DNA from: an uncultured bacterium
GTDB taxonomy: Bacteria; Acidobacteriota; Thermoanaerobaculia; Multivoradales; JAHEKO01
Assembly (NCBI GenBank): GCA_905479655.1
Contig: CAJQNK010000007.1
Span: 1 to 43,129, forward strand
Length of the DNA: 43,129 nt
Direction of reading: 5' to 3'
Made by a program: the position numbers and the translations under genes. The notes under the pieces were generated by a model. The model searched no databases. It was not told the origin of the DNA and saw only the letters and a list, made by a program, of their open reading frames with translations. The stretch's first letter is position 1. Each line of letters opens with the position of its first letter. Below are positions 42,629 through 43,129 of this stretch, one piece after another.

Positions 42629-43129
42629 TCAGTATTCCGAAGTGTTCTCGGGCGGCTCCACGAGCTGGTGCCGCAGTGCGTAGGCCACCACCTGGGCCCT
42701 GTTGTGGAGGTGGAGCTTGTCGAGGATGTTGCGGACGTGGAACTTGACTGTGTTCTCGCTGACTCCCAGCGACTTGGCGAGCGAGCGGTTGGTGGTGACG
42801 CCCTGGACCAGGAACTCGAGCACGTCGCGCTCGCGCTGCGTGAGCGCGTCCGGATCGTTGTCCTTCTCCTGGCGGCTGGGAGTCGCGAACTCCTTGAGAA
42901 GCTTTCGCGCCAGGGCCGGAGTCAGGCCGGGCTCGCCCTGGGCCACGCCCTCGAGCAGGCGGAAGAACTGCTCCGACTCGAGGTTCTTGAGCAGATAGCC
43001 CTGGGCGCCCGACTTGATCGCCTCGAAGAGGTTCGAGTCGTCGTCGGAGGCGGTCAGGATGACGACCTTGACGTCGGGGTTCTCGGCCGAGATCAGTCGC
43101 GTGGCGGCGAGGCCGTCGACGTCGGGCAT
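42629..43129 (-). CDS. NarL/FixJ-type response regulator, 5' end outside the window
   Basis: This is the C-terminal 166 residues of a LuxR-type two-component regulator. The fragment starts at MPDVDG, which normally follows the phospho-acceptor Asp directly. Then come VVILTASDDD with the conserved Thr, SGAQGYLLKN with the conserved Lys, and a helix-turn-helix ALTQRERDVLEFLVQG...LGVSENTVKFHVRNILDKL. The start codon and first part of the receiver lie beyond base 43129. Position upstream of a USP gene resembles the energy/oxygen-responsive NarL-type regulators with USP targets in anaerobes (inference). Confidence 0.93.
   Translation of the reverse strand: MPDVDGLAATRLISAENPDVKVVILTASDDDSNLFEAIKSGAQGYLLKNLESEQFFRLLEGVAQGEPGLTPALARKLLKEFATPSRQEKDNDPDALTQRERDVLEFLVQGVTTNRSLAKSLGVSENTVKFHVRNILDKLHLHNRAQVVAYALRHQLVEPPENTSEY

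Overview
The window is GC-rich, densely packed bacterial DNA, apparently from a Gram-negative organism: it encodes outer-membrane factors, beta-barrel proteins, lipoproteins and periplasmic multiheme cytochromes. The mix of a NifJ-type pyruvate oxidoreductase, many universal stress proteins (USPs), CBS proteins and multiheme cytochromes would suit an Acidobacteriota-like or related uncultured lineage. That placement is a guess from gene content; there is no rRNA here to test it. I found no tRNA, rRNA, CRISPR array, transposase or phage gene.

Layout. (1) 1-3.8 kb: a HupE/UreJ-like membrane protein, a 78-residue cysteine protein, the decayed 3' end of a hybrid sensor kinase, and an ATP-cone/uridine-kinase-like fusion. 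(2) 3.9-8.1 kb: a two-gene RND efflux operon (adaptor and pump). (3) 8.5-19.6 kb: a forward metabolic run with pyruvate:ferredoxin oxidoreductase, a dihydroorotate-dehydrogenase-like flavoprotein, AMP nucleosidase, a guanidine-modifying hydrolase, a cytochrome P450, two USP genes, a Cys/Met-metabolism PLP enzyme and a small cysteine protein. (4) 19.6-21.3 kb: a sigma factor carrying a cysteine-containing tail and a family 2 glycosyltransferase. (5) 21.4-27.5 kb: a complete tripartite RND operon (outer-membrane factor, adaptor, pump) ending in a PII-like protein. (6) 27.6-29.6 kb: a sulfide:quinone-reductase-like flavoprotein without the expected redox cysteines, and a CBS protein. (7) 29.6-38.4 kb: a multiheme electron-transfer locus. 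(8) 38.6-43.1 kb: two tandem USPs, a CBS protein, an Asp-box lipoprotein and a truncated NarL-type response regulator.

The multiheme locus is the most striking part. It encodes 38 c-type heme sites in four proteins: a decaheme MtrA/DmsE-like cytochrome with an MtrB/PioB-like porin, a monoheme cytochrome, a hexaheme NapC/NirT-like quinol dehydrogenase, and a protein with 21 CxxCH motifs fused to a six-helix cytochrome-b-like membrane domain. Together they could carry electrons between the quinone pool and the cell surface in either direction. No outer-surface decaheme cytochrome of the MtrC kind is present.

Two noncoding features in that locus deserve attention. Long hairpins of identical length (34 nt) sit just upstream of the ribosome binding sites of both the NapC-like and MtrA-like genes. 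The 842-base gap at 32475-33316 contains a 193-bp element bounded by 24-bp imperfect inverted repeats with further nested stems. Across the window many starts are preceded by a TAnnnT box, some so close to the start codon that leaderless transcripts are likely.
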